The notes under the pieces: model-generated
Databases searched by the model: none
What the model was told of the DNA's origin: nothing
Seen by the model: only the letters and a program-made list of their open reading frames with translations
NCBI GenBank assembly: GCA_944320885.1
Contig: CALUJE010000027.1
Location: 1 to 36,614, forward strand
Length of the DNA: 36,614 bases
Direction of reading: 5' to 3'
Source of the DNA: an uncultured Phocaeicola sp.
GTDB lineage: Bacteria > Bacteroidota > Bacteroidia > Bacteroidales > Bacteroidaceae
Part shown: positions 25,695 to 35,275 of the stretch, piece after piece
Position numbering within the stretch: the first letter of the stretch is position 1
How the letters are laid out: every line of letters begins with the position of its first letter
Translations under genes and position numbers: made by a program

Positions 25695-26975
25695 ATGAAG
25701 AAATTATATTTGCCGATAGCTTTTGCCGGTGCACTCTTGCTCTCATTATCATGCAGCAATAAGGGTAATAATGAAGAACACGCGCATGAGCATGAAACAG
25801 TAGAAAGCCATAACCATGAAGGCCATAATCATGAAGAAGAGGGTCACGAAGGTCATGATCATGAACATGAAGGTCATAACCACGAAGCGGAAGAAGCCCA
25901 TAATCATGAGGGTGAAGACGGACATGCACACGAAGGAGAGGCAGCAAAAGCTTCTGATGAAATTGTGTTAAGTCCTGAGAAAGCCAAAGCTTCAGGAGTT
26001 GTGGTAACAGAAATCCAGCCGACTACATTCCGTCAGGTAATCCGTACCAGCGGTGAGGTTTTGGCAGCACAGGGCGATGAGGCTACGGTGGTGGCTGCTA
26101 CTTCGGGTGTGGTTTCATTCCCTTCTACTATTACCGAAGGTAAAAGTGTGGCAAAAGGAAGCAACCTTGTAGTTATTTCAGCAAAGAACATGCTTGAAGG
26201 TGAACCGGCAGAACGTGCCCGTATTGCTTATGAAGCAGCAAAAGATGAATATGAACGTGCACTGAAACTTACAGATAGCGGTATCGTTTCAAAGAAAGAT
26301 TTTACTACCATCAAGGAAAATTACGAGAATGCACGCATCAGTTATGAAGCTCTTGCCGGTCAGGCTGGTGAGAACGGACAGCGTGTTCAGGCTCCCATTG
26401 GAGGATATATCAAGAATTGTCTGGTAAAATCGGGTGATTATGTTACAGCCGGACAACCTTTGCTTACGGTAACCCGTAATCGCCGTCTTTTCCTGCGCGC
26501 AGAAGTTTCTGAACGTTACTACAAGTATTTGCATACAATAAAATCGGCTAACTTCAAGACTCCGTATGATGACAGAGTCTATTCGTTGGATGAACTGAAC
26601 GGAAAAGTCCTTTCATATGGCAAATCGACCGATAATACCATGTATTATTTGCCTGTAACCTTTGAATTTGACAATAAGGGTGAGGTTATTCCGGGTTCAT
26701 TTGTTGAAATCTATCTTCTTTCACAAGAATTGCAGAATGTCCTGACATTGCCTAAGACAGCATTGACCGAAGAACAGGGCCTGTTCTTTGTTTACATCCA
26801 GCTGGATGCAGAATGCTATAAGAAACAGGAAGTAAAGGTCGGTGCTGACAACGGCCGTGAAGTGCAGATTCTTTCAGGAATCAAGGCTGGCGACAAAGTT
26901 GTAACCGAAGGTGCTTATCATGTGAAACTGGCTTCAGCAAGCAATGCCATTCCGGCTCATTCACACGAACATTAA
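25695..26975 (+). CDS. RND efflux periplasmic adaptor (membrane fusion) lipoprotein with His-rich leader
   Basis: A 426-residue lipoprotein: signal peptide with Cys20 (LSLSC). Residues about 29-80 are a low-complexity stretch of His, Glu, Gly and Asn with about 17 His, and the protein ends HSHEH. The rest is an adaptor: beta-barrel/lipoyl halves around VVAATSGVVSFP and VQAPIGGYIKNCLVKSGDYV, an alpha-hairpin (about 175-220), and the C-terminal TLPKTALTEEQG..VQILSGIKAGDKVVTEG region. It links the RND pump to the outer-membrane channel, and the His segment probably loads metal. First of three cotranscribed efflux genes; the RND gene follows after 15 bases. Confidence 0.93.
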   Translation: MKKLYLPIAFAGALLLSLSCSNKGNNEEHAHEHETVESHNHEGHNHEEEGHEGHDHEHEGHNHEAEEAHNHEGEDGHAHEGEAAKASDEIVLSPEKAKASGVVVTEIQPTTFRQVIRTSGEVLAAQGDEATVVAATSGVVSFPSTITEGKSVAKGSNLVVISAKNMLEGEPAERARIAYEAAKDEYERALKLTDSGIVSKKDFTTIKENYENARISYEALAGQAGENGQRVQAPIGGYIKNCLVKSGDYVTAGQPLLTVTRNRRLFLRAEVSERYYKYLHTIKSANFKTPYDDRVYSLDELNGKVLSYGKSTDNTMYYLPVTFEFDNKGEVIPGSFVEIYLLSQELQNVLTLPKTALTEEQGLFFVYIQLDAECYKKQEVKVGADNGREVQILSGIKAGDKVVTEGAYHVKLASASNAIPAHSHEH

Positions 26976-26990
26976 AAATGAAGTTGGCTT

Positions 26991-29900
26991 ATGTTGAACA
27001 AGATTATACATTTCTCATTGAACAACCGGATATTGATTCTGGTTGCTTCGATTTTGCTGCTGATAGGTGGAACCTATACGGCATATCATACTGAAGTTGA
27101 TGTCTTTCCTGATTTGAATGCGCCTACGGTAGTCGTAATGACCGAAGCAAACGGTATGGCTGCTGAAGAGGTGGAGCAACTGGTGACTTTTCCGGTTGAA
27201 ACCGCAGTCAACGGAGCTACCAATGTCCGTCGTGTGCGTTCTTCCTCAACTAACGGATTTTCTGTAGTATGGGTTGAGTTCGACTGGGGTACCGATATTT
27301 ACCTTGCCCGTCAGATTGTGTCGGAAAAACTGGCTGTGGTAGGAGAGGAATTGCCCGAGAATGTGGGTAATCCTACTTTGGGTCCGCAATCTTCTATCCT
27401 GGGTGAATTGATGATTATCGGTCTGACGGCCGACAGCACTTCGATGCTCGATTTACGTACCATTGCCGACTGGACTATCCGTCCCCGCCTCTTGTCTATG
27501 GGTGGTGTGGCTCAGGTGGCTGTTTTGGGTGGTGACATCAAGGAATATCAGATACAGCTTGACCCGGCCCGAATGAAACATTACGGTGTAGTATTGGCCG
27601 ATGTGATGGCTGCTACACGTGATATGAATCTGAACTCAAATGGAGGTGTCATTTATGAATACGGCAACGAATACATTGTGCGCGGAGCCTTGTCTACTAC
27701 AAAAGTTGAAGAGCTGGCATGCGCCGTGGTAAAACGTGTGGGTGATATGCCCGTTACACTGGCCGATATTGCCGATGTAAAAATAGGTGCCCAGCAACCC
27801 CGCCTGGGATGTGCTTCGGTCGAAGGAAAACCGGCTGTGCTGATAACCGTTACCAAACAGCCCAATACCGGAACCATTGAACTGACCAATAAAATAGACA
27901 ATTCACTGGCAGAGCTGCAGAAGAATCTTCCGGCCGATGTGAAGGTTGCTACCAATATATTCCGTCAGTCGAACTTTATAGACAGTTCTATCGGTAATGT
28001 GCGTAAGTCTCTTTACGAAGGTGCCATCTTTGTGGTTATCATTCTGTTCCTTTTCCTTGCCAATGTGCGTACGACCGTCATTTCACTGGTAACCTTACCT
28101 TTGTCGTTGGTAGTTTCCGTACTGGTACTTCACTGGATGGGGCTGACCATCAATACCATGTCGTTGGGAGGTATGGCCATTGCCATCGGTTCATTGGTAG
28201 ATGATGCCATTGTCGACGTGGAAAATGTATGGAAACGTTTGCGTGAAAACAAGATGAAGCCCGAAGGAGAACGTGATTCGGTAATGAATGTGGTATTCAA
28301 CGCTTCGAAAGAAGTGCGTATGCCTATTCTCAATTCTACGCTTATCATTATTGTGAGCTTTGTACCTTTGTTCTTCCTGTCAGGTATGGAAGGACGCATG
28401 CTGGTTCCTCTGGGAATTGCCTTTATTGTTGCATTGATAGCTTCTACCATTGTAGCACTTACGCTTACTCCCGTACTGTGCAGTTATCTGTTAGGTCGTG
28501 AGAAGGGTTCGGGTCTTCCCAAGGAAAGTCTGGTTGCCGTATGGGTGCGCAAGTATTATGCGGTAGCCTTGGAGTGGTCACTGCGTCATAAGCGTGTAGT
28601 GCTGGGAAGTACCATTGCTCTGTTCCTTGTAGCCTTAGGTTTCTTCTTCTCTTTGGGACACAGTTTCCTTCCTTCGTTCAATGAAGGTTCGTTTACCATT
28701 AACGTAAGTTCCTTACCCGGAATTTCGCTTGAAGAAAGTGATAACATCGGTCGTCGTGCGGAAGAACTGCTGCTTACCGTTCCAGAAATCAAGACTGTAG
28801 CCCGCAAGACCGGACGTGCCGAACTGGACGAACATGCTTTGGGTGTGAATGTATCAGAGATTGAAGCTCCGTTTGAGCTGGCCGACCGTTCGCGCAAGGA
28901 AGTAATGGAGGAAGTCCGTCAGAAACTGGGAACCATTACCGGTGCCAATATTGAAATAGGTCAGCCTATCAGTCACCGTATCGATGCCATGTTGAGCGGT
29001 ACGCAGGCCAGCATTGCCATCAAGCTGTTTGGTAATGACCTGAACCACATGTTCATGCTGGGAAATCGGATAAAAGACCTTATCGGTGACGTAGAGGGAG
29101 TTGTTGACCTGAACGTAGAACAGCAGATTGAACGTCCGGAACTGAATATCGAGCCCAAACGTGAAATGTTGGCCAAGTATGGCATAACCCTGCCTGAGTT
29201 TAAGGAGTTTGTAGCTGTAAACATGGCGGGAGAAGTCGTTTCTCAGGTATATGAAGAAAGCAAGTCGTTCAATCTGGTAGTACGTACCAAAGATGACTAC
29301 AAGAATGAGATGGAGAAGGTGCGTAACCTCATGATAGATACTCCCGACGGTAAACAGGTTCCTTTGAGTTATGTGGCAGATGTGCGTTCTGCAAGCGGAC
29401 CGAATACCATCAGTCGTGAAAATGTGAAGCGTAAGATTGTCATTTCAGCCAATACCGCAGGCCGTGACGTGCGCAGCGTGGTTAATGAAATACAGGAACG
29501 CATCGATGAGAATATAACTTTCCCCGAAGGATATCATGTAGAGTATGGAGGACAGTTTGAAAGCGAACAGGCTGCTTCGCGTATCCTTACATTGGCTTCA
29601 CTGATGTCTATCGTGATTATATTCCTTATCCTTTATACCGATTTCAAGAGTGCATCCCATAGTGCCATTATTCTGATAAATCTGCCGTTGGCTTTGATTG
29701 GTGGTGTCTTTGCATTGGTCTTCACAACGGGTGAAATCAGTATACCTGCCATTATCGGACTTATATCACTGTTTGGTATAGCTACCCGAAACGGAATGTT
29801 GCTTATATCCAATTATCATCACTGGCAGGCTAAAGGCCTTTCATTGCATGACAGTATTGTGCATGGTTCGCTCGACCGTCTGAACCCGATTCTTATGACG

Positions 29901-30080
29901 GCTCTCTGTTCGGCTCTCGCCATGATTCCATTGGCTGTGAACGGCGATTTGCCCGGTAATGAGATTCAGAGTCCGATGGCAAAGGTAATCTTGGGTGGTT
30001 TGCTTACTTCTACTTTCCTCAACGGATTCATTATTCCGATAGTATATCTGCTGATGAACAGCAAGAAGAAAGCTGCCTGA
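26991..30080 (+). CDS. RND heavy-metal efflux transporter (CzcA/CusA-like)
   Basis: A 1029-residue inner-membrane proton antiporter. It has the HME-RND layout: first membrane helix at about 12-30 (ILILVASILLLIGG), periplasmic porter domain (YHTEVDVFPDLNAPTVVVMTEA), membrane helices 2-6 with the fourth carrying SLVDDAIVDVENVWKR (Asp404, Asp405, Asp409, Glu411), the acidic motif that marks metal rather than drug RND pumps, a second periplasmic domain, and helices 7-12. The motif has two more Asp than CusA. Exports a divalent or monovalent heavy metal from the periplasm or cytoplasm through the TolC-like channel; which metal cannot be read from sequence. The outer-membrane gene follows after 45 bases. 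Confidence 0.95.
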   Translation: MLNKIIHFSLNNRILILVASILLLIGGTYTAYHTEVDVFPDLNAPTVVVMTEANGMAAEEVEQLVTFPVETAVNGATNVRRVRSSSTNGFSVVWVEFDWGTDIYLARQIVSEKLAVVGEELPENVGNPTLGPQSSILGELMIIGLTADSTSMLDLRTIADWTIRPRLLSMGGVAQVAVLGGDIKEYQIQLDPARMKHYGVVLADVMAATRDMNLNSNGGVIYEYGNEYIVRGALSTTKVEELACAVVKRVGDMPVTLADIADVKIGAQQPRLGCASVEGKPAVLITVTKQPNTGTIELTNKIDNSLAELQKNLPADVKVATNIFRQSNFIDSSIGNVRKSLYEGAIFVVIILFLFLANVRTTVISLVTLPLSLVVSVLVLHWMGLTINTMSLGGMAIAIGSLVDDAIVDVENVWKRLRENKMKPEGERDSVMNVVFNASKEVRMPILNSTLIIIVSFVPLFFLSGMEGRMLVPLGIAFIVALIASTIVALTLTPVLCSYLLGREKGSGLPKESLVAVWVRKYYAVALEWSLRHKRVVLGSTIALFLVALGFFFSLGHSFLPSFNEGSFTINVSSLPGISLEESDNIGRRAEELLLTVPEIKTVARKTGRAELDEHALGVNVSEIEAPFELADRSRKEVMEEVRQKLGTITGANIEIGQPISHRIDAMLSGTQASIAIKLFGNDLNHMFMLGNRIKDLIGDVEGVVDLNVEQQIERPELNIEPKREMLAKYGITLPEFKEFVAVNMAGEVVSQVYEESKSFNLVVRTKDDYKNEMEKVRNLMIDTPDGKQVPLSYVADVRSASGPNTISRENVKRKIVISANTAGRDVRSVVNEIQERIDENITFPEGYHVEYGGQFESEQAASRILTLASLMSIVIIFLILYTDFKSASHSAIILINLPLALIGGVFALVFTTGEISIPAIIGLISLFGIATRNGMLLISNYHHWQAKGLSLHDSIVHGSLDRLNPILMTALCSALAMIPLAVNGDLPGNEIQSPMAKVILGGLLTSTFLNGFIIPIVYLLMNSKKKAA

Positions 30081-30125
30081 TATTGTGATGATGCATACTA
30101 AATAAATGTACAAACCTAGAACGTT

Positions 30126-31298
30126 ATGAAAAAGATTATATTGACAGTTGCATTTTGTGGAATGACGGCCGGAGCATTTGCCCAGTCGGAATCCATTGAA
30201 CGCATATTGCAGAGTATAGAACAGAATAACCGGGAACTTCAGGCTGGTGCACAGAATACCGAAGCCGAAAAGTTTGAGGTGAAGGCCGAAAACAATCTGG
30301 AGAATCCGGGTGCGGAGTATTCCCGTAAATTCGGAGAAAATGGTGGAGCAGAGGTAGAGATGTCTGTAACACAGTCGTTTGATTTTCCGTTGCTATATGC
30401 ATCGCGCAATGCTTACGGCAAGTTGCAGGGACGTGCACTTGATTTGCAGCAGGCTGTGCTACGCCGTGATGTTTTGCTTCGAGCCAAAGAATTGTGTCTT
30501 GACCTGATTGCCCTAAACAAGATGAAAGCCCTTTATGAACAGCGTATTAAGAATGTCAGCCAGATGGAACATTTGTATGAGAAAAGGCTGAAAGAGGGCG
30601 ATGCCAACATTCTTGAAGTAAATAAGGTAAAGATGGAACTGATGAACCTGAATGCCGACGTGGCCGAGAACAATGCGGCTCACCGGACAGCATTGCAGGA
30701 ACTGCTGGCCATGAACGGAAACATGCCTCTCGAGTTTACGGAAACCTCATTTCCGGTACTGCCGGCTTTAAAAAGTCTGGCAGAGGTGAGCAGTGAGGTG
30801 GCAGGAACCGATTATGAGCTCCGCTCGGCACAGGCTGGCACTGAAGCAGCCCGTAAATTGGTAACAGTGAACAAACAGGGATGGTTGCCTCAGTTGGAAG
30901 TAGGTTATTGTCGTGAAGGAGCAACCGGCGATATGGCCAACGGATTTATTGTAGGAGTTTCCATTCCGGTATTCAATAACCGAAACAAGGTAAAGGCTGC
31001 GCGTGCCCGTCAGTTGAGTGCTGAACTTACACAAGAGCAGGTAAACATGAAGGTACAGGCCGATATTCAGTCACTATATAATGAGGTCAGTCAATTGGGT
31101 GATGCGCTGAAGCTTTACGATGCCGCACTGATGGAGCGCACGCTCGATGCATTGATGCAGGCCGTAGAAGCCGGACAGATATCCGTACTTGATTACTTTA
31201 CCGAGGCTGAAGCCATTTATCAGAATCAGGAGAAAATGGTCAATTTGGAAAACAGTTACCAGAAAGCCATGGCAAGATTGTATAAAAATAGTCTTTAG
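30126..31298 (+). CDS. TolC-family outer-membrane efflux protein (CzcC/CusC-like)
   Basis: A 390-residue outer-membrane channel protein with signal peptide MKKIILTVAFCGMTAGAFA. It shows the long helical repeats of OEP/TolC proteins (ELQAGAQNTEAEKFEVKAEN, LFDLALN-like blocks, and the second half AAVLQAGTEAARKLV to LDYFTEAEAIYQ). No lipobox Cys is present, unlike several CusC proteins. It completes the tripartite pump with the adaptor and RND genes upstream, and ends the operon before a terminator at 31324. Confidence 0.93.
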   Translation: MKKIILTVAFCGMTAGAFAQSESIERILQSIEQNNRELQAGAQNTEAEKFEVKAENNLENPGAEYSRKFGENGGAEVEMSVTQSFDFPLLYASRNAYGKLQGRALDLQQAVLRRDVLLRAKELCLDLIALNKMKALYEQRIKNVSQMEHLYEKRLKEGDANILEVNKVKMELMNLNADVAENNAAHRTALQELLAMNGNMPLEFTETSFPVLPALKSLAEVSSEVAGTDYELRSAQAGTEAARKLVTVNKQGWLPQLEVGYCREGATGDMANGFIVGVSIPVFNNRNKVKAARARQLSAELTQEQVNMKVQADIQSLYNEVSQLGDALKLYDAALMERTLDALMQAVEAGQISVLDYFTEAEAIYQNQEKMVNLENSYQKAMARLYKNSL

Positions 31299-31323
31299 TT
31301 CTATATTATAGCTTTTTGTAGTG

Positions 31324-31364
31324 AGCGGTGGATTTCATATGGAAAAATGATTCCACCGCTTTTC
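31324..31364 (+). terminator. Terminator of the efflux operon
   Basis: AGCGGTGGA (31324-31332) pairs with TCCACCGCT (31352-31360), followed by a short TTTTC. The T run is short, so termination may be leaky. Confidence 0.7.
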
Positions 31365-31416
31365 TATATCCATATGTAACAGACTGGTACTTACATGAAA
31401 ATGGTATATTTATAAT

Positions 31417-31447
31417 CTTGACAGATAAAGAAACTTCCTTATATTTG
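31417..31447 (+). promoter_or_regulatory. Promoter of the membrane protein gene at 31475
   Basis: CTTG (31417-31420) and the perfect -7 box TATATTTG (31440-31447) are 19 bp apart. Predicted start near 31454, leaving about 20 nt before the ATG at 31475. It excludes the upstream ATG at 31328 as the start. Confidence 0.75.
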
Positions 31448-31474
31448 TGGCATGAACATTTAAATAAACCTTTT

Positions 31475-32161
31475 ATGAACAAAAAAGATTTGTTTTTTGC
31501 CCTGATTGTAATTCTGCTGTTTGCTCCGTTTTTCCTTTCCGATACGGTTTATTCATCTTATGTCAGTTTTAATTCGGCTCATGGTATGCTGACAAGTTTT
31601 CTGAAATTTGCCATACTTTCCACCATGGGAGAGTTGCTGGGACTTCGTATCAGTTCTGGCCGTTATTATTATCGTGGTTTTGGTGTGCTTCCGCGTGCAG
31701 TGGTGTGGGGCATTCTGGGAATGGGCATTAACATGGCAATCATTATATTCTCTACAGGAGTTCCTGCCTTTGCCGCATATATGGGTGTGGAGTCGCCCGG
31801 ACAGATAATGGAGGGAGGGCTTTGTCTGGACAAGGTCCTGTTGGCCTTTGGTATATCCGTAGCCATGAATTCCATCTTTGCTCCCGTATTTATGACCCTT
31901 CATAAAATTACTGATACTCACATACTCAACAATGGTGGAAGTCTTCGTGCGCTGGTCACTCCCATAAAGATGGGTGAAATTATGCAGCATATCAACTGGA
32001 GAGTACAGTGGGGATTTGTTTTCAAGAAAACCATTCCTTTCTTTTGGCTTCCGGCTCATACCATCACCTTTCTGTTACCCGGTGAGATGAGAGTTCTTTT
32101 TGCAGCCTTATTAGGAGTGATGCTTGGTATTATTTTGGCAGTGGCGGCAAGAAAGGGGTGA
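31475..32161 (+). CDS. Polytopic inner-membrane protein (possibly Mpv17/PMP22-like)
   Basis: A 228-residue hydrophobic protein starting MNKKDLFFALIVILLF; the frame is open further upstream but the promoter at 31417-31447 fixes this start. Several membrane segments: about 5-23, 36-55, 80-102, 124-145, 180-200 and 205-225. The C-terminal part (NWRVQWGFVFKKTIPFFW..PAHTITFLLPGEMRVLFAA) recalls the C-terminal signature of Mpv17/PMP22-type membrane proteins (W..W....IPFF..P..RVL), a similarity I judge by eye only. Function unknown. Separate transcription unit from the efflux genes. Confidence 0.7.
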   Translation: MNKKDLFFALIVILLFAPFFLSDTVYSSYVSFNSAHGMLTSFLKFAILSTMGELLGLRISSGRYYYRGFGVLPRAVVWGILGMGINMAIIIFSTGVPAFAAYMGVESPGQIMEGGLCLDKVLLAFGISVAMNSIFAPVFMTLHKITDTHILNNGGSLRALVTPIKMGEIMQHINWRVQWGFVFKKTIPFFWLPAHTITFLLPGEMRVLFAALLGVMLGIILAVAARKG

Positions 32162-32529
32162 AACTCTTTAGATGTTGTGCTGGTATAAATCTTTGTAAAT
32201 AACGTATTAATTGCTTTATTATTGGAGGCCTTTCTGCCATTTGTTGAGCTTTTGTTGTCAATAAAGTGCTCTTTTTCTTGTTTTTTTGAAATCAAATGTT
32301 TTTTTTTGAGAAATTCCTATAGAGAGGAGTTGAAAATATGGAGAGTTATGATAACTTCCTTTTATCAGTATTCTCTTAATAAGAAGCATTAGCTTGTGTA
32401 ATCACTGAGAAGCATTAGAAGGAAGTTTTGGTATATATAAGAAAGGAGGTATTTGGACCAATGGAAAGAATGTTATTAGTGATTGTGGTCAAGTAGATAT
32501 GCTTTTATAGATGATAAACAGTTAAATCT
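32162..32529 (+). other. Leader and gap before lipoprotein gene 1 (368 bp)
   Basis: AT-rich and without a full gene. Near its 3' end lies a block shared with the leader of gene 2 (see 33509): AAAGGAGGT (32442-32450), a perfect anti-16S match, followed at 32461 by a mini-ORF of 11 codons (MERMLLVIVVK) and ending AGTTAAATCT before the ATG. No consensus -33/-7 pair could be placed with confidence. Confidence 0.5.
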
Positions 32530-33291
32530 ATGAATAGAGGAAAACACATTTCATATTCTTTGTTGAAGACCTTTTGGATGATGTTTTTATGCATCTTGTT
32601 TAGCAATTGTGACAATGATATGTATGTACAGCCTTATGTATCAGAAGATTATTTGGATGAGTATGTACAACACAACCAGACATTGTTGGAATTGGAACGG
32701 GCACGTTCGTATTATGAAAAAATAGATACGATGCCTCCTCTACCTCCCCTTTATGTTGGGGATAGTATTCCTGTCGGTTCGTATACGGCCTCTCCTAAGC
32801 TGAAAAAAGCTCCAAGTTGGCAATGCTATACGTGTAGTCAGAATGATAGTCTGCTTGTAGTAGAGGTAGATTTGAGTGATTGTATAGAACAAAATTATGT
32901 TTTAAAAGAAAGTCTGGAAGAATATCAGAAGCACAAGCAGTCGAAATACCGTCGTTCGTACATTCGATATGTTTATACTCGCCATTTGCGAACGGGCAAG
33001 GAGCAAGGCTTTTTCATGACCATTGTTCCTGCATCGGACTATATACGGAAATACAGTACACGTATTGAGCACAATACATATTTGCATCGTGATAAATATT
33101 TAAGCGGTTATGTATTGTTTCACAATCTGGATGGCTCATTTTCTAATGGCTGGACATATAAGGATGGGAAGATTATCGGACGGCTTGTGAGTCGGGCTCA
33201 TGCTTGGGTATTGCATTTGGATATGAGTAAAAGGCTGCATTTGGAAAAGGTTCCGGTTTCTGATACGGAGGAGTCTGAACAGGACAGGTAG
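32530..33291 (+). CDS. Lipoprotein with N-terminal module only (paralogue of 33629 gene)
   Basis: A 253-residue lipoprotein: signal peptide about 1-26 with LFSNC (Cys27), followed by DNDM, an acidic start of the mature protein as in many exported Bacteroidetes lipoproteins. The body (LLELERARSYYEK, PSWQCYTCSQNDSLLVVEVD, RRSYIRYVYTRHL, GFFMTIVP, TYLHRDKYLSGYVLFHNLDG, NGWTYKDGKIIGRLV) is closely shared with the first ~225 residues of the next gene. It ends shortly after this module with a short Glu/Asp/Ser tail, so the effector-like C-terminal half is absent. It may be a stand-alone form, or what remains after loss of a C-terminal domain. No family recognised. Confidence 0.85.
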   Translation: MNRGKHISYSLLKTFWMMFLCILFSNCDNDMYVQPYVSEDYLDEYVQHNQTLLELERARSYYEKIDTMPPLPPLYVGDSIPVGSYTASPKLKKAPSWQCYTCSQNDSLLVVEVDLSDCIEQNYVLKESLEEYQKHKQSKYRRSYIRYVYTRHLRTGKEQGFFMTIVPASDYIRKYSTRIEHNTYLHRDKYLSGYVLFHNLDGSFSNGWTYKDGKIIGRLVSRAHAWVLHLDMSKRLHLEKVPVSDTEESEQDR

Positions 33292-33596
33292 GATGTTCTT
33301 TATAATTAGAACCTGAAGGGGCATATAGTATATGGACGGTTTGTGATTCTGGTGAAAATTTAATATTCTGTGTGTTTCAGACCTGTTTATTTTAGCATAA
33401 TAAAGGATGTAATTCTTTTTTATACGCCAATTGTTGTAGGCTTTTATCTCATTTATGATGTATGTAGAAAATCTACTTGTTATTAAGTAATAATTATAAT
33501 CCATTGCATGAAAGGAGGTGGTTTGCCAATGGAAGGAATATTATAAGTGATTATTATCAAATATATAAGTTGTTGTTAAAAAGAATAATTAAATCT
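33292..33596 (+). other. Gap between the lipoprotein paralogues (305 bp)
   Basis: AT-rich; no gene found. Its last ~88 bases repeat the leader of gene 1: AAAGGAGGT at 33511-33519, a short ATG frame at 33529 that stops after 5 codons, and ATTAAATCT before the ancestral ATG at 33597. Confidence 0.5.
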
Positions 33597-35263
33597 ATGG
33601 ATAGAGAAAAACACACATTTTATATTCTTTGTTGAAGATCTTTTGGCTAGCGCCTTTATGTTTCTTGTTTAGTAATTGTGAGGATCGCATGAATGTGCAA
33701 TCTTCTGTTGAAGAAGGGACTTTAGATGTTCCTGTACGTGATGCGGCGTTGTTGGAATTGGAACAAGCTCGTTCGTTTTATGAGAAAAAAGATACGTTGT
33801 CTTCTCAAACTCGCTCTTTTTTTGCGGATAGTGTTGATGGTAATTTTTTTGCCTCTCCTGTGCTGAAAAAGTCTCCAAGTTGGCTATACTATACGTGCAC
33901 TCAAAATGATACGTTGCTTGTTGTGGATGTGGATTTAACTGACTGTATAGGACAAGATTATATTTTGAAAGAGAGTTGGGAAGGTTATCGGAAGTATAAG
34001 CAGTTGAAATACCGCCGTTCGTACACTCGGTATGTTTATACTCGTCATTTGCAAACGGGTAAGGAACAAGGCTTTTTCATGACCATTGTTCCTTCGCTGA
34101 ATTGTACGCGTAATTACAGTACACGTATTGAACACAATACATATTTGCATCGTGACAAATATTTAAGCGGTTATGTATTGTTTCACAATTTGGACGGTAC
34201 GTTCTCGAATGGTTGGGAATATAAGGATGGGAAGATTACCGGACGGCTTTTGTCATCAGTTCAGGCTCGTTTGTTAGGGCTTGATATAAGTAAACGATTG
34301 CATTTAGGTAGAATTCCGGCATCTTACCAGGTAATACCAAAAGTTAATAAGCAGGAACGCATTCAAACCCGAACTTCAGGAGAGGAAAATTGGGATGTAG
34401 ACGGTGGTTGGCTTGAGGGTTGGGAAGTTGTTGGTGGAGGTGATTCAGGAGACGGCGATGATTGGGATGATTGGGATGATCCTTGGGATGACTGGGATGA
34501 TTTTTGGGGAGATGGAGATGGAAACGATGGTGATACCGGTGATACTGTTGATATTGTTGATCCTGGTAGTGGTGGAGGTGGAGGTCAATCTGGTGGTTAT
34601 GAACCAGATTCTTCTCAGGATGATAATACTCCTCCAACAATAGATAATTTTATTTCAAAAGTAGTTACAGAAACTTTAAAGAATAATATAAAAAAGTATT
34701 TGAATATAGATTTTGATAGGGTCGAAATAGTAGTTCCTAATGAATCCTGTAATAATCCACGTGTGACAGCTATGTATAAAGATGGACAAATAACTGTTTA
34801 TAATCAGATATTTGAACGTAATTATTCTCGTAATGATATGGAATCTTGTCTTTTCCATGAGTATGTACATTCAATTCAGATTCCGGCACCAATGGATGAC
34901 TACGATAATTATATATTTGAAACTTATGTTGTTAAATTTTCCGAAGCTGAAATAGAAGAGGCAAAACAAGAATATGTGTTTTATCTTGAAATGAAAGGAA
35001 TTCCATCTGAAGGAGATGTCTCCCCTTTACAAGAGCAAGATAGAGAAAATGCTTGGATTATGTTTTTGGGTGATTATATAGAGAAAGATGGAACTCCTAA
35101 GACATATGAAATTAGAACGAGTGTTGAATATTGTGAGAATGAAATAGAAGCTTATACTAAACAATTAGATGTTTATCGAAGTCAAATATCAGATAAATAT
35201 AGGAAAGAGTTAGAAAAAAATTTGGATACATATAAAAATTGGTATAATCAAATTAAAAAATAA
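33597..35263 (+). CDS. Lipoprotein with Trp-Asp/Gly linker and HEYVH zincin domain; start region frameshifted
   Basis: A protein of about 544 residues if it starts at TTG 33629. Lipobox LFSNC gives Cys17 (counting from 33629); residues 18-225 match the module of gene 1. A linker with WDDWDD-type repeats (278-293) and a Gly run leads to a C-terminal domain with HEYVH (410-414) after CLF, and a later ENEIEAY (504-510) that could supply the third zinc ligand: a zincin metalloprotease layout. Compared with gene 1 the ancestral start at 33597 (MDREKH) is out of frame because ACACACA at 33611-33617 has two extra bases; that frame stops at 33633. Translation may use TTG 33629, or the gene may be switched off by slippage. 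The next gene starts 12 bases after the stop. Codon use in the C-terminal half is markedly AT-rich. Confidence 0.8.
34457..34502 (+). repeat. Trp-Asp minisatellite in the lipoprotein linker
   Basis: Repeats of GATGATTGG-type 9-mers encode DDWDDWDDPWDDWDD. In-frame units of 9 bases could expand or contract by slippage and so vary the linker length without shifting frame. Confidence 0.75.
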
Positions 35264-35275
35264 ATAGTAACAGTT

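Noticed and set aside
31328..31474. Upstream extension of the membrane protein
   Set aside because: It overlaps the efflux terminator and contains the promoter at 31417-31447.
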